From: Anaeromyxobacteraceae bacterium
Lineage (GTDB): Bacteria; Myxococcota; Myxococcia; Myxococcales; Anaeromyxobacteraceae
NCBI GenBank assembly: GCA_027349605.1
Contig: DAIEMM010000370.1
Span: forward strand, 1 to 7,357
DNA: 7,357 nt
Reading direction: 5' to 3'
Shown here: in pieces, positions 1-7,357 of the stretch
How positions within the stretch are numbered: the stretch's first letter is position 1
Layout of the letters: the number at the start of each line of letters is the position of its first letter
Position numbers and translations under genes: made by a program
The notes under the pieces: model-generated
What the model was told of the DNA's origin: nothing
Database searches by the model: none
What the model saw: the letters and a program-made list of their open reading frames with translations, nothing else

Positions 1-1112
1 CCGGGCAGCATGTAGGTGGAGCGCATGCGGGGGAGCGGCGGGTGGCGGTAGCTCTCGCGGCGTCCGTTGCCGGTGGGCGCCACACCGTAGTGGCGGGCCG
101 AGATGGCGTCGTGGAGGTAGGAGGCCAGCACGCCGTTCTCGACCAGCACGGTCCGCCCGGCCGGGTTGCCCTCGTCGTCCACGTGGATCGACCCGCGGGC
201 GCCGGTGCCGGTGCCGTCGTCGACGATGGAGACGAAGGGCGCGGCGACCACCTTGCCGAGCTTGTCGGCGTAGATGGAGGTGCCCTTGCGGTTGAAGTCG
301 GCCTCCATGCCGTGGCCGATGGCCTCGTGGAGGAGGATCCCCGACGACCCGGCGGCGAGCACCACCGGCATCTCGCCGGCGGGCGGCTGCCCGGCCTCGA
401 AGAGGATGGCGGTGCGGGCCCAGGCCTCGGTGCACAGGCGGTCGATGCGGTCGGCCGAGTAGAAGTTGCCCCCGGCGCGCCCGGCCACGTTGTAGCCGTT
501 CTGCTCACGCCGCCCGTCCCGCTCGGCCAGCACCGACGCCGAGAGGAGCGCCATGGGCTGCATGTCCTCTACCACGCGGCCGCTCGAGTCGGCGACGAGC
601 ACCGCGCTCTGCTCGTCGTGGAGGTGGACGTTCACCTTGCGGACGCTGGGGTCGGCGGCGAGGAGGCGCGCGTTCACCTGCTCGAGGATCGGCAGGCGGG
701 CCGCGGAGCCCTCCCCCTCCCCCGGCGCGAGCGACGGATAGCGTCCCCCCAGGCGGGGGGCGAGGTGCATGCGGACCGGTGCTTCGCGGGAGGCTCCGTC
801 GGCGATGGCGGCCGCGGTGCGCGCCGCCGCCAGGATGGCCGGGAGCGACAGGTCCTCGGTGTAGCCGTAGCCGGTCTGGTCTCCCTTCACGACCCGCACG
901 CCAACGCCCAGTTCCACCGAGGCGAAGCCCCGGTTCACCGCCCCGTCCTCGAGCGCCAGGTCGGTCTCGATCCGGTGCTGGAAGTAGAGGTCGGCGAAGT
1001 CGCCGCCCCGGGAGAGCGCCGCCGCCAGGGCCTCCCGGAGCGTGCGCTCCGTCACCCCGAACCGTTCGAACCAGCCGATGCCGGCGCGCGCGGCGCCTGC
1101 TTCCGTCGCCAT
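1..1112 (-). CDS. tldD: TldD-family metalloprotease, 5' part (C-terminus outside window)
   Basis: TldD forms a cytoplasmic zinc metalloprotease with its paralogue PmbA/TldE. Family members trim unfolded or modified peptides, for example microcin B17 leader processing and CcdA turnover. I translated about 370 residues from the minus strand; E. coli TldD is about 480, so roughly the last quarter is missing. Diagnostic motifs are visible. HEAIGHGMEADFN begins at residue 262 and carries the HExxxH zinc ligands H262 and H267 with catalytic E263. GVRVVKGDQTGYGYTEDLS lies near residue 75, and GNGRRESYRH followed by PRMRSTYMLPG sits at the window edge. The ATG at 1112 is preceded by a GGGAGCAGG Shine-Dalgarno-like stretch. 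An in-frame GTG at 1127 is a weaker alternative. The gene is divergent from the S9 peptidase, and no pmbA partner is in the window. The assignment is secure; the physiological substrate is unknown. Confidence 0.95.
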   Translation of the reverse strand, partial: MATEAGAARAGIGWFERFGVTERTLREALAAALSRGGDFADLYFQHRIETDLALEDGAVNRGFASVELGVGVRVVKGDQTGYGYTEDLSLPAILAAARTAAAIADGASREAPVRMHLAPRLGGRYPSLAPGEGEGSAARLPILEQVNARLLAADPSVRKVNVHLHDEQSAVLVADSSGRVVEDMQPMALLSASVLAERDGRREQNGYNVAGRAGGNFYSADRIDRLCTEAWARTAILFEAGQPPAGEMPVVLAAGSSGILLHEAIGHGMEADFNRKGTSIYADKLGKVVAAPFVSIVDDGTGTGARGSIHVDDEGNPAGRTVLVENGVLASYLHDAISARHYGVAPTGNGRRESYRHPPLPRMRSTYMLP

Positions 1113-1174
1113 TCCTGCTCCCGTCACGCGATTGGGTCTGCCGGCCCTCTGGGCGCTCCCGGAAGGGATGGACC

Positions 1175-1202
1175 TTGAAGCGGCCGGAATTCGAAATATA
1201 AG
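1175..1202 (+). promoter_or_regulatory. Putative sigma70-type promoter for the S9 peptidase
   Basis: TTGAAG at 1175-1180 (4 of 6 matches to TTGACA) is followed after 16 nt by TATAAG at 1197-1202 (5 of 6 to TATAAT). This lies in the only AT-rich patch of the divergent spacer. Transcription would begin near 1209 and give a leader of about 35 nt before the peptidase ATG. The same AT core read on the other strand gives TATATT (1200-1195), which could serve as a -10 for tldD, but I see no good -35 for it. Consensus match only. Confidence 0.5.
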
Positions 1203-1243
1203 GAGCGGGTTCCCGTACGACCTGACTTTTCGGAGGAGGATCC

Positions 1244-3229
<1,986 letters not shown>

Positions 3230-3281
3230 CGCCAAGGGTTTGCTCCGCGGCGCGGGGCGTGGCCATGATGCGGGGGTCTCC

Positions 3282-3287
3282 GGAGGA
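3282..3287 (+). promoter_or_regulatory. Ribosome binding site that sets the hydrolase start, in a possible hairpin
   Basis: GGAGGA lies 9 nt before the ATG at 3297 and favours that codon over the in-frame TTG at 3240, which has no such site. The element sits inside a possible hairpin: GGGGG (3272-3276) can pair with CCCCC (3289-3293), and TCC (3279-3281) with GGA (3285-3287). This could limit ribosome access. The pairing was judged by eye; no folding energy was computed. Confidence 0.55.
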
Positions 3288-3296
3288 TCCCCCATC

Positions 3297-4088
3297 ATGC
3301 CCACCACCGACTCGAGCGGCGCCAAGATCCATTACCAGGACACCGGCAACGGGAAGGACGTCGTCCTCCTCCTGCACGCGTTCCCGCTTCACTCGGGGAT
3401 GTGGTCGCGCCAGATCGCGGCCCTGTCCCCGAAGTACCGGGTGATCGCCCCCGACTACCCGGGGCTCGGCAAGAGCACGCCCCGTCCCGAGCCCTCGACC
3501 ATGGAGTTCCTGGCCGAGCAGGTGCTCGAGGTCCTCGGCAACGTGCGGGTCGACCGCGCCATCGTGGTCGGCCTCTCGATGGGCGGCTACCTCTGCTTCG
3601 AGCTGCACCGGCGCCGCCCGGGCCTGTTCCGCGGGCTCGCGCTCTGCGACACCCGCCCGGGCGCCGACTCCCCGGAGGGGGCCGCGGGCCGGGAGGCCTT
3701 CGCGAAGAACGCGCTCGAGAAGGGGCTTCACTGGGTGGCCGACGAGATGACGCCGAAGCTGCTCAGGCCCCACCCCGACGCCGCGGCGGTGAAGGAGGTG
3801 CGACACCTCATCGGCCAGGGCACGCCCGCGGGCGTGGCCGCGGCCCAGCGCGGAATGGCGCGCCGCCCCGACTCCACGCCGACCCTCGCGGCCATCGCCT
3901 GCCCCACCCTGGTGGTGGTGGGGGCGGAGGACACCCTCACCCCGCCGCCCGAGGCCGAGAAGATGGTGGCCGGGATCAAGGGGGCGAGGCTCGCCCGGAT
4001 CGACGGCGCCGGCCACCTGCCGAACCTCGAGAACCCGGCGGAGTTCGACCGGGTGCTGATGGAGTTCGCGGCGGGGCTCCCCAAGTAG
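3297..4088 (+). CDS. Alpha/beta-fold hydrolase
   Basis: This is a 263-aa single-domain alpha/beta hydrolase of normal length for the family. Counting from the ATG at 3297, the triad is S94 in the nucleophile elbow GLSMGG, D212 in GAEDTLTPP and H240 in GAGHLPNLENP. HAFPLHSGMW from H27 supplies the oxyanion-loop region, and the DYPGLGKS loop follows at about 52-59. This is the pattern of the 3-oxoadipate enol-lactonase, haloperoxidase and esterase group, but no feature fixes the substrate. There is no signal peptide or membrane segment, so the protein is probably cytoplasmic. The frame is open back to a TTG at 3240, but the SD sequence and the conserved beginning support the ATG. It follows the S9 peptidase on the same strand with a 67-nt gap and no evident terminator, so they are likely one transcript. 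Its 3' end faces the unknown gene with only 12 nt between stop codons. Confidence 0.92.
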   Translation: MPTTDSSGAKIHYQDTGNGKDVVLLLHAFPLHSGMWSRQIAALSPKYRVIAPDYPGLGKSTPRPEPSTMEFLAEQVLEVLGNVRVDRAIVVGLSMGGYLCFELHRRRPGLFRGLALCDTRPGADSPEGAAGREAFAKNALEKGLHWVADEMTPKLLRPHPDAAAVKEVRHLIGQGTPAGVAAAQRGMARRPDSTPTLAAIACPTLVVVGAEDTLTPPPEAEKMVAGIKGARLARIDGAGHLPNLENPAEFDRVLMEFAAGLPK

Positions 4089-4100
4089 GGAGCCGCGACG

Positions 4101-4877
4101 TCAGTCTTCCGCGACCGCCCGGGTGAGCGCCGCGGCGGTCGCCGCGATGACCTTCTCCACCTGCGCCCGCTCGGGAGCCCCGAAGGCGGGCTCCTCGTCC
4201 TGGAGGTTCTCGAGCTGCTCCGCCACGTAGGCGGCCAGCGCCGGCTGGAGGCTCTCCAGGGCGGGCGGCTCGGCCTCGAGGTCGCGCAGCTCCTTCCAGT
4301 CGACGTCGCCGAGCCGTTCGTCGAAGGCGCGGTCGAACATCACCCAGGCCTCGAAGGCCAGGTCGTGGGCGGCGATCCCGCCGACCTCGGGAAGCTCCAC
4401 CTCGCCGAGCCAGGCGTCGATGTCGGGCTGCAGGTTCTGGAACCGGTCGCGCAGCCGCGACACCTCGCGCTCGGGGAGCGCCGCCAGGAAGCGCCAGGAC
4501 GCCTCGACGAACTCCTGCGGGAGCACGCGCCCGTCGACCGAGCCGCGCTCCGGGGCCGGCGGCGGCGTCTCGACCAGCACCGGCTCGTCGGCATCGGCGC
4601 CCAGCCCGGCGGCCACGCGATCCCAGAGGCCGAAGAGGTTGGCATAGAGGCGCCGGGCCGCCTCCGGGGAGTCGAAGCGGGGCTCCTCGGGGAAGAGCGA
4701 CGGGATGACGTCGCTGCGCGGCTCGCCCGCGGCGGAGGCGGTCCGGAAGTGCTCGGCCACCTCCTCGGCCCCGTGCGGCGACCCGGCCTGGGAGAGCAGC
4801 GCCGTGAGCACCTCCGGCCCCTCATATCCACCCGTCCGCGGCCCGGGCCGCTCCTTCTCGCGCTTTCGGCTCGCCAT
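4101..4877 (-). CDS. Acidic conserved-looking hypothetical protein, 258 aa
   Basis: I do not recognise a family. The protein has a short basic head (MASRKREKER), then an acidic, mostly helical-looking chain with many Glu, Asp, Ala and Leu. It shows no signal peptide, membrane segment, cysteine cluster or nucleotide-binding motif. A Pro-rich linker near residues 100-112 (ETPPPAPERG) separates an N-terminal part rich in FPEEPRF and LYANLFGLWDRV-type aromatic segments from a C-terminal helical part. The latter includes ASWRFLAALPEREVSRLRDRF and AWVMFDRAFDERLGDVDW-like stretches (about 127-195). Codon use matches the neighbours, with consistently G/C-rich third positions, so it is very likely a real gene. 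It lies just downstream of the sigma/anti-sigma/CpxP-like cluster on the same strand but seems to have its own promoter over the start codon. There is no SD sequence before the ATG. It is probably cytoplasmic; function unknown. Confidence 0.85.
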   Translation of the reverse strand: MASRKREKERPGPRTGGYEGPEVLTALLSQAGSPHGAEEVAEHFRTASAAGEPRSDVIPSLFPEEPRFDSPEAARRLYANLFGLWDRVAAGLGADADEPVLVETPPPAPERGSVDGRVLPQEFVEASWRFLAALPEREVSRLRDRFQNLQPDIDAWLGEVELPEVGGIAAHDLAFEAWVMFDRAFDERLGDVDWKELRDLEAEPPALESLQPALAAYVAEQLENLQDEEPAFGAPERAQVEKVIAATAAALTRAVAED

Positions 4878-4886
4878 CGCCGGGGC

Positions 4887-4914
4887 AGTATAGCGCGGCG
4901 CGGCGACCTTTCAG
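4887..4914 (-). promoter_or_regulatory. Putative promoter giving a leaderless or near-leaderless transcript
   Basis: On the minus strand CTGAAA (4914-4909, 4 of 6 to TTGACA) is followed after 16 nt by TATACT (4892-4887, 5 of 6 to TATAAT). A start point about 7 nt further on falls near 4880, only about 3 nt before the ATG at 4877. This agrees with the absence of a Shine-Dalgarno sequence there. The -35 overlaps the stop codon of the CpxP-like gene. Consensus match only. Confidence 0.5.
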
Positions 4915-5441
4915 CGCGCCTCGCCGCCCTGCGTGTCGGGCATCTCCATGCCGAAGCGCTGCCGGAACTGGGCGAAGAAGAGCGCGGCGCGGGCCACCTG
5001 CTCCGGCGGCATGTCCTTCGAGACCGCCGCAAACATCTCCCGGTCGATGGCCAGAACCGAGGCGCGGGCGTCGAAGAGCCGCTGCACCGCGCCGTCCACG
5101 GCGGCGAGCGCCTTCGGGTCGCCGCGCCGGGCGGCCTGCCGCAGGGTGCGGACGTCAGCCCAGATCCACTCCAGCAGCGCCTTCCGCCGGGCGTCGAAGT
5201 GAGCCATGATCGCGTTCAGCCGGGCCGTGCCCGCCTCGTCGAGATCGAGCGCCTCGGCGAGCCCCAGCGACCGGGCCAGGCGCAGCCTCCTCTCGATGCG
5301 CTCGCGCATCTCCTGCCGGCGTCCGTGGCCGGGTCCGGCGCCCGGCTCCGGGGACGGCGCCTGCGCGAGGGCCAGGGCCGGCGCCGCCACCAGGGCGAGG
5401 AGCAGGGCGAGAAGGCGGGCGCGTCGTTCACTCGAGGTCAA
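4911..5441 (-). CDS. Periplasmic CpxP/Spy-like (metal-resistance/LTXXQ-type) helical protein
   Basis: The product is 176 aa with an N-terminal signal peptide: basic SERRAR, hydrophobic core about residues 10-26, cleavage near ALALA-Q. A Pro/Gly-rich spacer follows, then an Arg-rich all-helical domain (about 41-165). This is the build of CpxP/Spy-type periplasmic chaperones and heavy-metal sensors; segments such as DEAGTARLNAIMAHFDARRK and PPEQVARAALFFAQFRQRF are typical. No metal-binding His or Cys cluster is visible. I chose the TTG at 5441 because AGGAG lies 7 nt upstream (5453-5449) and the signal peptide begins immediately after it. The longer frame back to 5588 reads through the anti-sigma gene and is a shadow. 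It overlaps the upstream anti-sigma frame by 14 nt, implying translational coupling in the sigma-factor operon. Likely role: periplasmic sensing or folding arm of the stress circuit. Family membership is inferred from architecture and context. Confidence 0.82.
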   Translation of the reverse strand: MTSSERRARLLALLLALVAAPALALAQAPSPEPGAGPGHGRRQEMRERIERRLRLARSLGLAEALDLDEAGTARLNAIMAHFDARRKALLEWIWADVRTLRQAARRGDPKALAAVDGAVQRLFDARASVLAIDREMFAAVSKDMPPEQVARAALFFAQFRQRFGMEMPDTQGGEAR

Positions 5442-5664
5442 AGTCGATCTCCTGCAGCTCGGCGAAGAGCATCTCGGGCTCCGGTTCCGCGGAGGCGTCC
5501 GGGTCGGCGGCCGCGGCGGCGTCCCAGGCGGCGTCGAGGTCGGGGAGCTCCCAGCCCGCGGACGTGGCCACCGAGGCCGGGGGGGCAACGGGCGCCTGGC
5601 GGGAGAGGAGGAACCAGGGAACCGCCAGCGCGAAGGCGGCCGAGGCGGCCACCGCCAGCGCCAC
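5428..5664 (-). CDS. C-terminal piece of the anti-sigma factor (membrane helix plus acidic tail)
   Basis: This 78-aa stretch starts at the first possible initiation codon after the TAG, a GTG at 5664. It contains the membrane helix (ALAVAASAAFALAVPWFLL) and the acidic periplasmic tail ending EIDFDLE. No ATG, GTG or TTG in this frame lies between the TAG and 5664, and I see no clear SD sequence before it. Independent expression is doubtful. It may be called a separate hypothetical gene by automated annotation but is best viewed as the second half of the interrupted anti-sigma factor. Confidence 0.45.
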   Translation of the reverse strand: MALAVAASAAFALAVPWFLLSRQAPVAPPASVATSAGWELPDLDAAWDAAAAADPDASAEPEPEMLFAELQEIDFDLE

Positions 5665-5778
5665 CCCGCCCGCGAAGCGGCGCTGCCTGCGCCCGGCCCG
5701 GTGGCGGACGAGGGCCTCCCGGGCCCCCTGCCCCAGCGCCGCGCGCTCCGCCGGCGGAACCGGGGGCAGGGCGGCGAG

Positions 5779-5928
5779 CTAGAGGGCCAGGTCGACGGCG
5801 TCGGCCTCGGCGCGGCAGGCCGGGCAACCGTCGAGGTGGCGCTCGAGCCGCGTGGCGTCGACGGGGCCGAGCTCGCCGGCGGCGCGGTCGAGAAGGAGGG
5901 GCTCGTAGGCGGGACAGGCGCGGTTCAC
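5779..5928 (-). CDS. N-terminal piece of the anti-sigma factor (49 aa zinc finger)
   Basis: If the TAG is real and efficient, this is what the ribosome makes: 49 aa with C5, H31, C35 and C38, but no membrane anchor. ZAS domains normally have a fourth helix after the CxxC that clasps the sigma factor, and that helix would be lost here. Binding is therefore likely weakened or abolished (inference). It is too short to be found by usual ORF length cut-offs. Confidence 0.55.
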   Translation of the reverse strand: MNRACPAYEPLLLDRAAGELGPVDATRLERHLDGCPACRAEADAVDLAL

Positions 5929-6545
5929 GGTTCGTCCTCCCCGGCGCGGACCAGCCCGGCGAGGCGCCGCGCGGCGTGGTGGAAGTGGACCCGGGCGTTC
6001 CCCTCGGCGATGCCCAGCGTTCGGCCCACCTCGGCGAACGAGAGCCCGGCGTCGATGCGCAGGGTGAGCACCTCGCGCTGGCGGCGAGGCAGGAGCAGCA
6101 CGGCCTCGCGCACGCTCCTCTCCCGGTCGCGACGGGAGAGCAGCTCGTCGGCCGGTGCGGCGCCGTCCTCGGTCCCGTCGGCCTCGTGCAAGGGCGCCCG
6201 GCGCCAGCGGGCCTCGTCGCGCAGGTGGTTCTTGCCCAGGTTGGCGGCGATGCGCAGCAGCCAGGGGCGGAAGGGGAAGTCGGGGCCGGCCCGGCGGACG
6301 GCCCGCCGCGCCGCTCCCACCGCCCGGAGGAAGGCACGCTGGGTGAGGTCGCGGGCGTCCTCGGGGCTGCGGGCGTAGCGCCGGGCCAGGGCGTGGACGG
6401 TGGCGTGGTGGCGGCGCCAGAGCTCCTCGAACGCCCCCTCGTCGCCCGAGAGGAAGTCGCGGAGCAGGCCGCCGTCGGTCTCGGCGCCCCGCCCGCCCTC
6501 GAGGACGCGCAGGCCCGGGCCTGCGCTCGACTCCCGATCGGCCAT
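5925..6545 (-). CDS. ECF-type RNA polymerase sigma factor (sigma-70 family)
   Basis: The protein has 206 aa from the ATG at 6545, a usual length for group 4 (ECF) sigma factors. Region 2 spans about residues 38-117: FEELWRRHHATVHALARRYA, then DARDLTQRAFLRAV for core binding, then PWLLRIAANLGKNHLRDEARWRR for -10 recognition. Region 4 spans about 142-198: LPRRQREVLTLRIDAGLSF followed by the helix-turn-helix AEVGRTLGIAEGNARVHFHHAARRL for -35 binding. No sigma1.1 or region 3 is present. A longer start at 6560 is possible; I prefer 6545 because AGGGGAGG lies just before it, though its spacing is short. The stop codon overlaps the GTG of the anti-sigma gene (GTGA), the standard coupled arrangement. 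Function: directs transcription of an envelope-stress-type regulon, normally held off by the membrane anti-sigma factor. The exact ECF group cannot be set by eye. Confidence 0.93.
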   Translation of the reverse strand: MADRESSAGPGLRVLEGGRGAETDGGLLRDFLSGDEGAFEELWRRHHATVHALARRYARSPEDARDLTQRAFLRAVGAARRAVRRAGPDFPFRPWLLRIAANLGKNHLRDEARWRRAPLHEADGTEDGAAPADELLSRRDRERSVREAVLLLPRRQREVLTLRIDAGLSFAEVGRTLGIAEGNARVHFHHAARRLAGLVRAGEDEP

Positions 6546-6612
6546 GGACCTCCCCTGCATCCGGGTCCCTACCCCTTGCCCGCCCCGAGGTTAAAGGCTA
6601 CATGCCCCTTCC

Positions 6613-7357
6613 ATGCTCGATCTCAAGACGGTGGTCCAGGATTTCGACGGCGTGGAGCGCAGGCTGGCCCGCCGGGGCGAGGGGGCGGTCGCCACCCTGC
6701 GGCCGGTGCGCGAGATGGCGGCCCGCCGCCGCGAGCTCAACGTCGCCCTGGAGGGCATGAAGAAGCGCCAGTCCGAGGCCAACGCCCGGGTCGGCCAGCT
6801 CATGCGCACCGACCGGGCGGCCGGGGAGGCGGCCCGCGCCGAGGCCCGGACCCTCTCCGACCAGGTCAAGGCGGCCGAGGAGGAGCTGCGCCAGGTGGAG
6901 GCGTCCATCGAGAAGGTGCTGCTGGTCGTCCCCAACGTCCCCCACGACTCGGTCCCCGACGGCAAGGACGAGAAGGACAACGTCGTGGTGCGCACCTGGG
7001 GCGAGAAGCCGGTCCTCGACTTCACGCCGAAGCCCCACTGGGAGCTGGGGGAGGCGCTCGGGATCCTGGAGTGGCCCCAGGCGGCCAAGATCTCCGGGGC
7101 CCGCTTCACCATCTCGAAGGGCGCGGGGGCGCGCCTGGAGCGGGCGCTGGCCGCCTTCTTCTTGGACGTGCACGTGTCGCGCGGCTACCGCGAGGTGCTG
7201 CCGCCCTACCTGGTCACCGCCGAGACCATGACCGGCACCGGGCAGCTCCCCAAGTTCGAGGAGGACCTCTTCCGGACCCAGGGGGAGACCCCGCTCTACC
7301 TCATCCCCACCGCCGAGGTCCCGGTCACCAACATGCACCGGGACGAGATCTTCGAGG
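6613..7357 (+). CDS. serS: Seryl-tRNA synthetase, N-terminal part (C-terminus outside window)
   Basis: This class II synthetase charges tRNA-Ser (and tRNA-Sec) with serine in the cytoplasm. The 248 visible residues begin MLDLKTVVQDFDGVERRLARRG. They form the N-terminal antiparallel coiled coil that binds the tRNA long arm (about residues 30-105), followed by VVPNVPHDSVPDGKDEKDN, a hallmark of bacterial SerRS. The catalytic domain then starts: GARFTISKGAGARLERAL (motif 1 region), TGTGQLPKFEEDLF and LIPTAEVPVTN before motif 2. Full SerRS is about 420-430 aa, so roughly 40 percent is missing. The start is fixed: an in-frame TAA at 6592-6594 lies upstream, and the ATG at 6613 is the only start codon after it. 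No Shine-Dalgarno sequence lies within 12 nt of the ATG. The gene is divergent from the sigma factor gene with a 52-67 bp spacer. Confidence 0.96.
   Translation, partial: MLDLKTVVQDFDGVERRLARRGEGAVATLRPVREMAARRRELNVALEGMKKRQSEANARVGQLMRTDRAAGEAARAEARTLSDQVKAAEEELRQVEASIEKVLLVVPNVPHDSVPDGKDEKDNVVVRTWGEKPVLDFTPKPHWELGEALGILEWPQAAKISGARFTISKGAGARLERALAAFFLDVHVSRGYREVLPPYLVTAETMTGTGQLPKFEEDLFRTQGETPLYLIPTAEVPVTNMHRDEIFE

Larger units (their letters stand above)
5428..5928 (-). pseudogene. Zinc-finger anti-sigma factor, interrupted by an in-frame TAG
   Basis: Read as one frame this is 167 codons from GTG at 5928 to the TGA at 5430-5428, with a TAG at codon 50 (5781-5779). Before the stop lies a ZAS-type zinc-finger signature: C5, then H31-LDG-C35-PA-C38 (HxxxCxxC). 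After it come a basic stretch (VRHRAGRRQRR), one membrane helix (about residues 88-108) and a periplasmic tail. That tail is strongly acidic: the last 41 residues hold 14 Asp/Glu and no Lys/Arg. This is the usual plan of a membrane anti-sigma factor that holds its cognate sigma factor inactive. The start overlaps the sigma gene stop (GTGA) and has GGGGAGGA upstream. Codon use continues unchanged after the TAG, so the lesion is recent, a sequence error, or tolerated by readthrough. An ancestral CAG or GAG codon would fit, since either differs from TAG by one base. Confidence 0.8.

Noticed and set aside
745..760. CCCCCC-AGGC-GGGGGG inverted repeat
   Set aside because: It lies inside tldD, codes for ordinary residues and has no T-tract, so a terminator role is unlikely.
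42..1178. 378-aa plus-strand ORF opposite tldD
   Set aside because: Antisense shadow; the minus strand carries the unmistakable TldD motifs.
4089..4100. Terminator between the convergent hydrolase and hypothetical genes
   Set aside because: Only 12 nt separate the stop codons, and no hairpin with a T-tract is visible.
4911..5588. 225-aa version of the CpxP-like protein starting at 5588
   Set aside because: The extra 49 residues are a Pro/Arg/Thr-rich out-of-frame reading of the anti-sigma gene. The SD and signal peptide place the start at 5441.
5206..6378. 390-aa plus-strand ORF opposite the sigma/anti-sigma genes
   Set aside because: Arg/Gly/Ser-rich shadow; the minus-strand frames carry sigma regions 2 and 4 and the zinc finger.
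6599..6626. Possible promoter for the sigma operon: TTGAGA on the minus strand (6626-6621) followed by TGTAGC
   Set aside because: The -35 fits well, but the -10 matches only 3 of 6 and the spacer is long; not strong enough to annotate. I also found no convincing ECF-type autoregulatory motif in this spacer.

Overview
This is a very GC-rich stretch with strong G/C bias at third codon positions, dense gene packing and long antisense shadow ORFs. The gene families and codon style suggest Myxococcota, perhaps an Anaeromyxobacter-like deltaproteobacterium. That assignment is inference from composition and gene style; no marker in the window proves it. All genes look chromosomal and ordinary for such a genome. 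I see no rRNA, tRNA, CRISPR array, insertion sequence or prophage.

Left part (1-4088): a 5'-complete but truncated tldD metalloprotease gene runs leftward out of the window. A 131-bp divergent spacer with a plausible sigma70-type promoter separates it from a rightward pair: a secreted S9-family (prolyl oligopeptidase-like) serine peptidase and a small alpha/beta hydrolase. The pair is probably co-transcribed.

Middle part (4101-6560, all leftward): an ECF-type sigma factor gene overlaps by 4 nt an anti-sigma factor gene of the zinc-finger (ZAS) type. That gene is in turn overlapped by 14 nt by a gene for a secreted CpxP/Spy-like helical protein. Together they look like a transmembrane envelope-stress circuit: sigma factor, membrane anti-sigma and periplasmic sensor or chaperone. 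The anti-sigma frame carries an in-frame TAG at codon 50, between the zinc finger and the membrane segment. This is the most notable observation in the window. Next comes a 258-aa acidic cytoplasmic protein of unknown family, which appears to have its own promoter sitting almost on its start codon.

Right end (6613-7357): serS, seryl-tRNA synthetase, starts 52 bp from the divergent sigma gene and runs off the window. It has no Shine-Dalgarno sequence at usable distance.

I do not see a wholly undescribed multi-gene system. The items worth a second look are the interrupted anti-sigma factor with its charge-complementary periplasmic neighbour, the unknown acidic protein, and the leaderless or SD-less starts.
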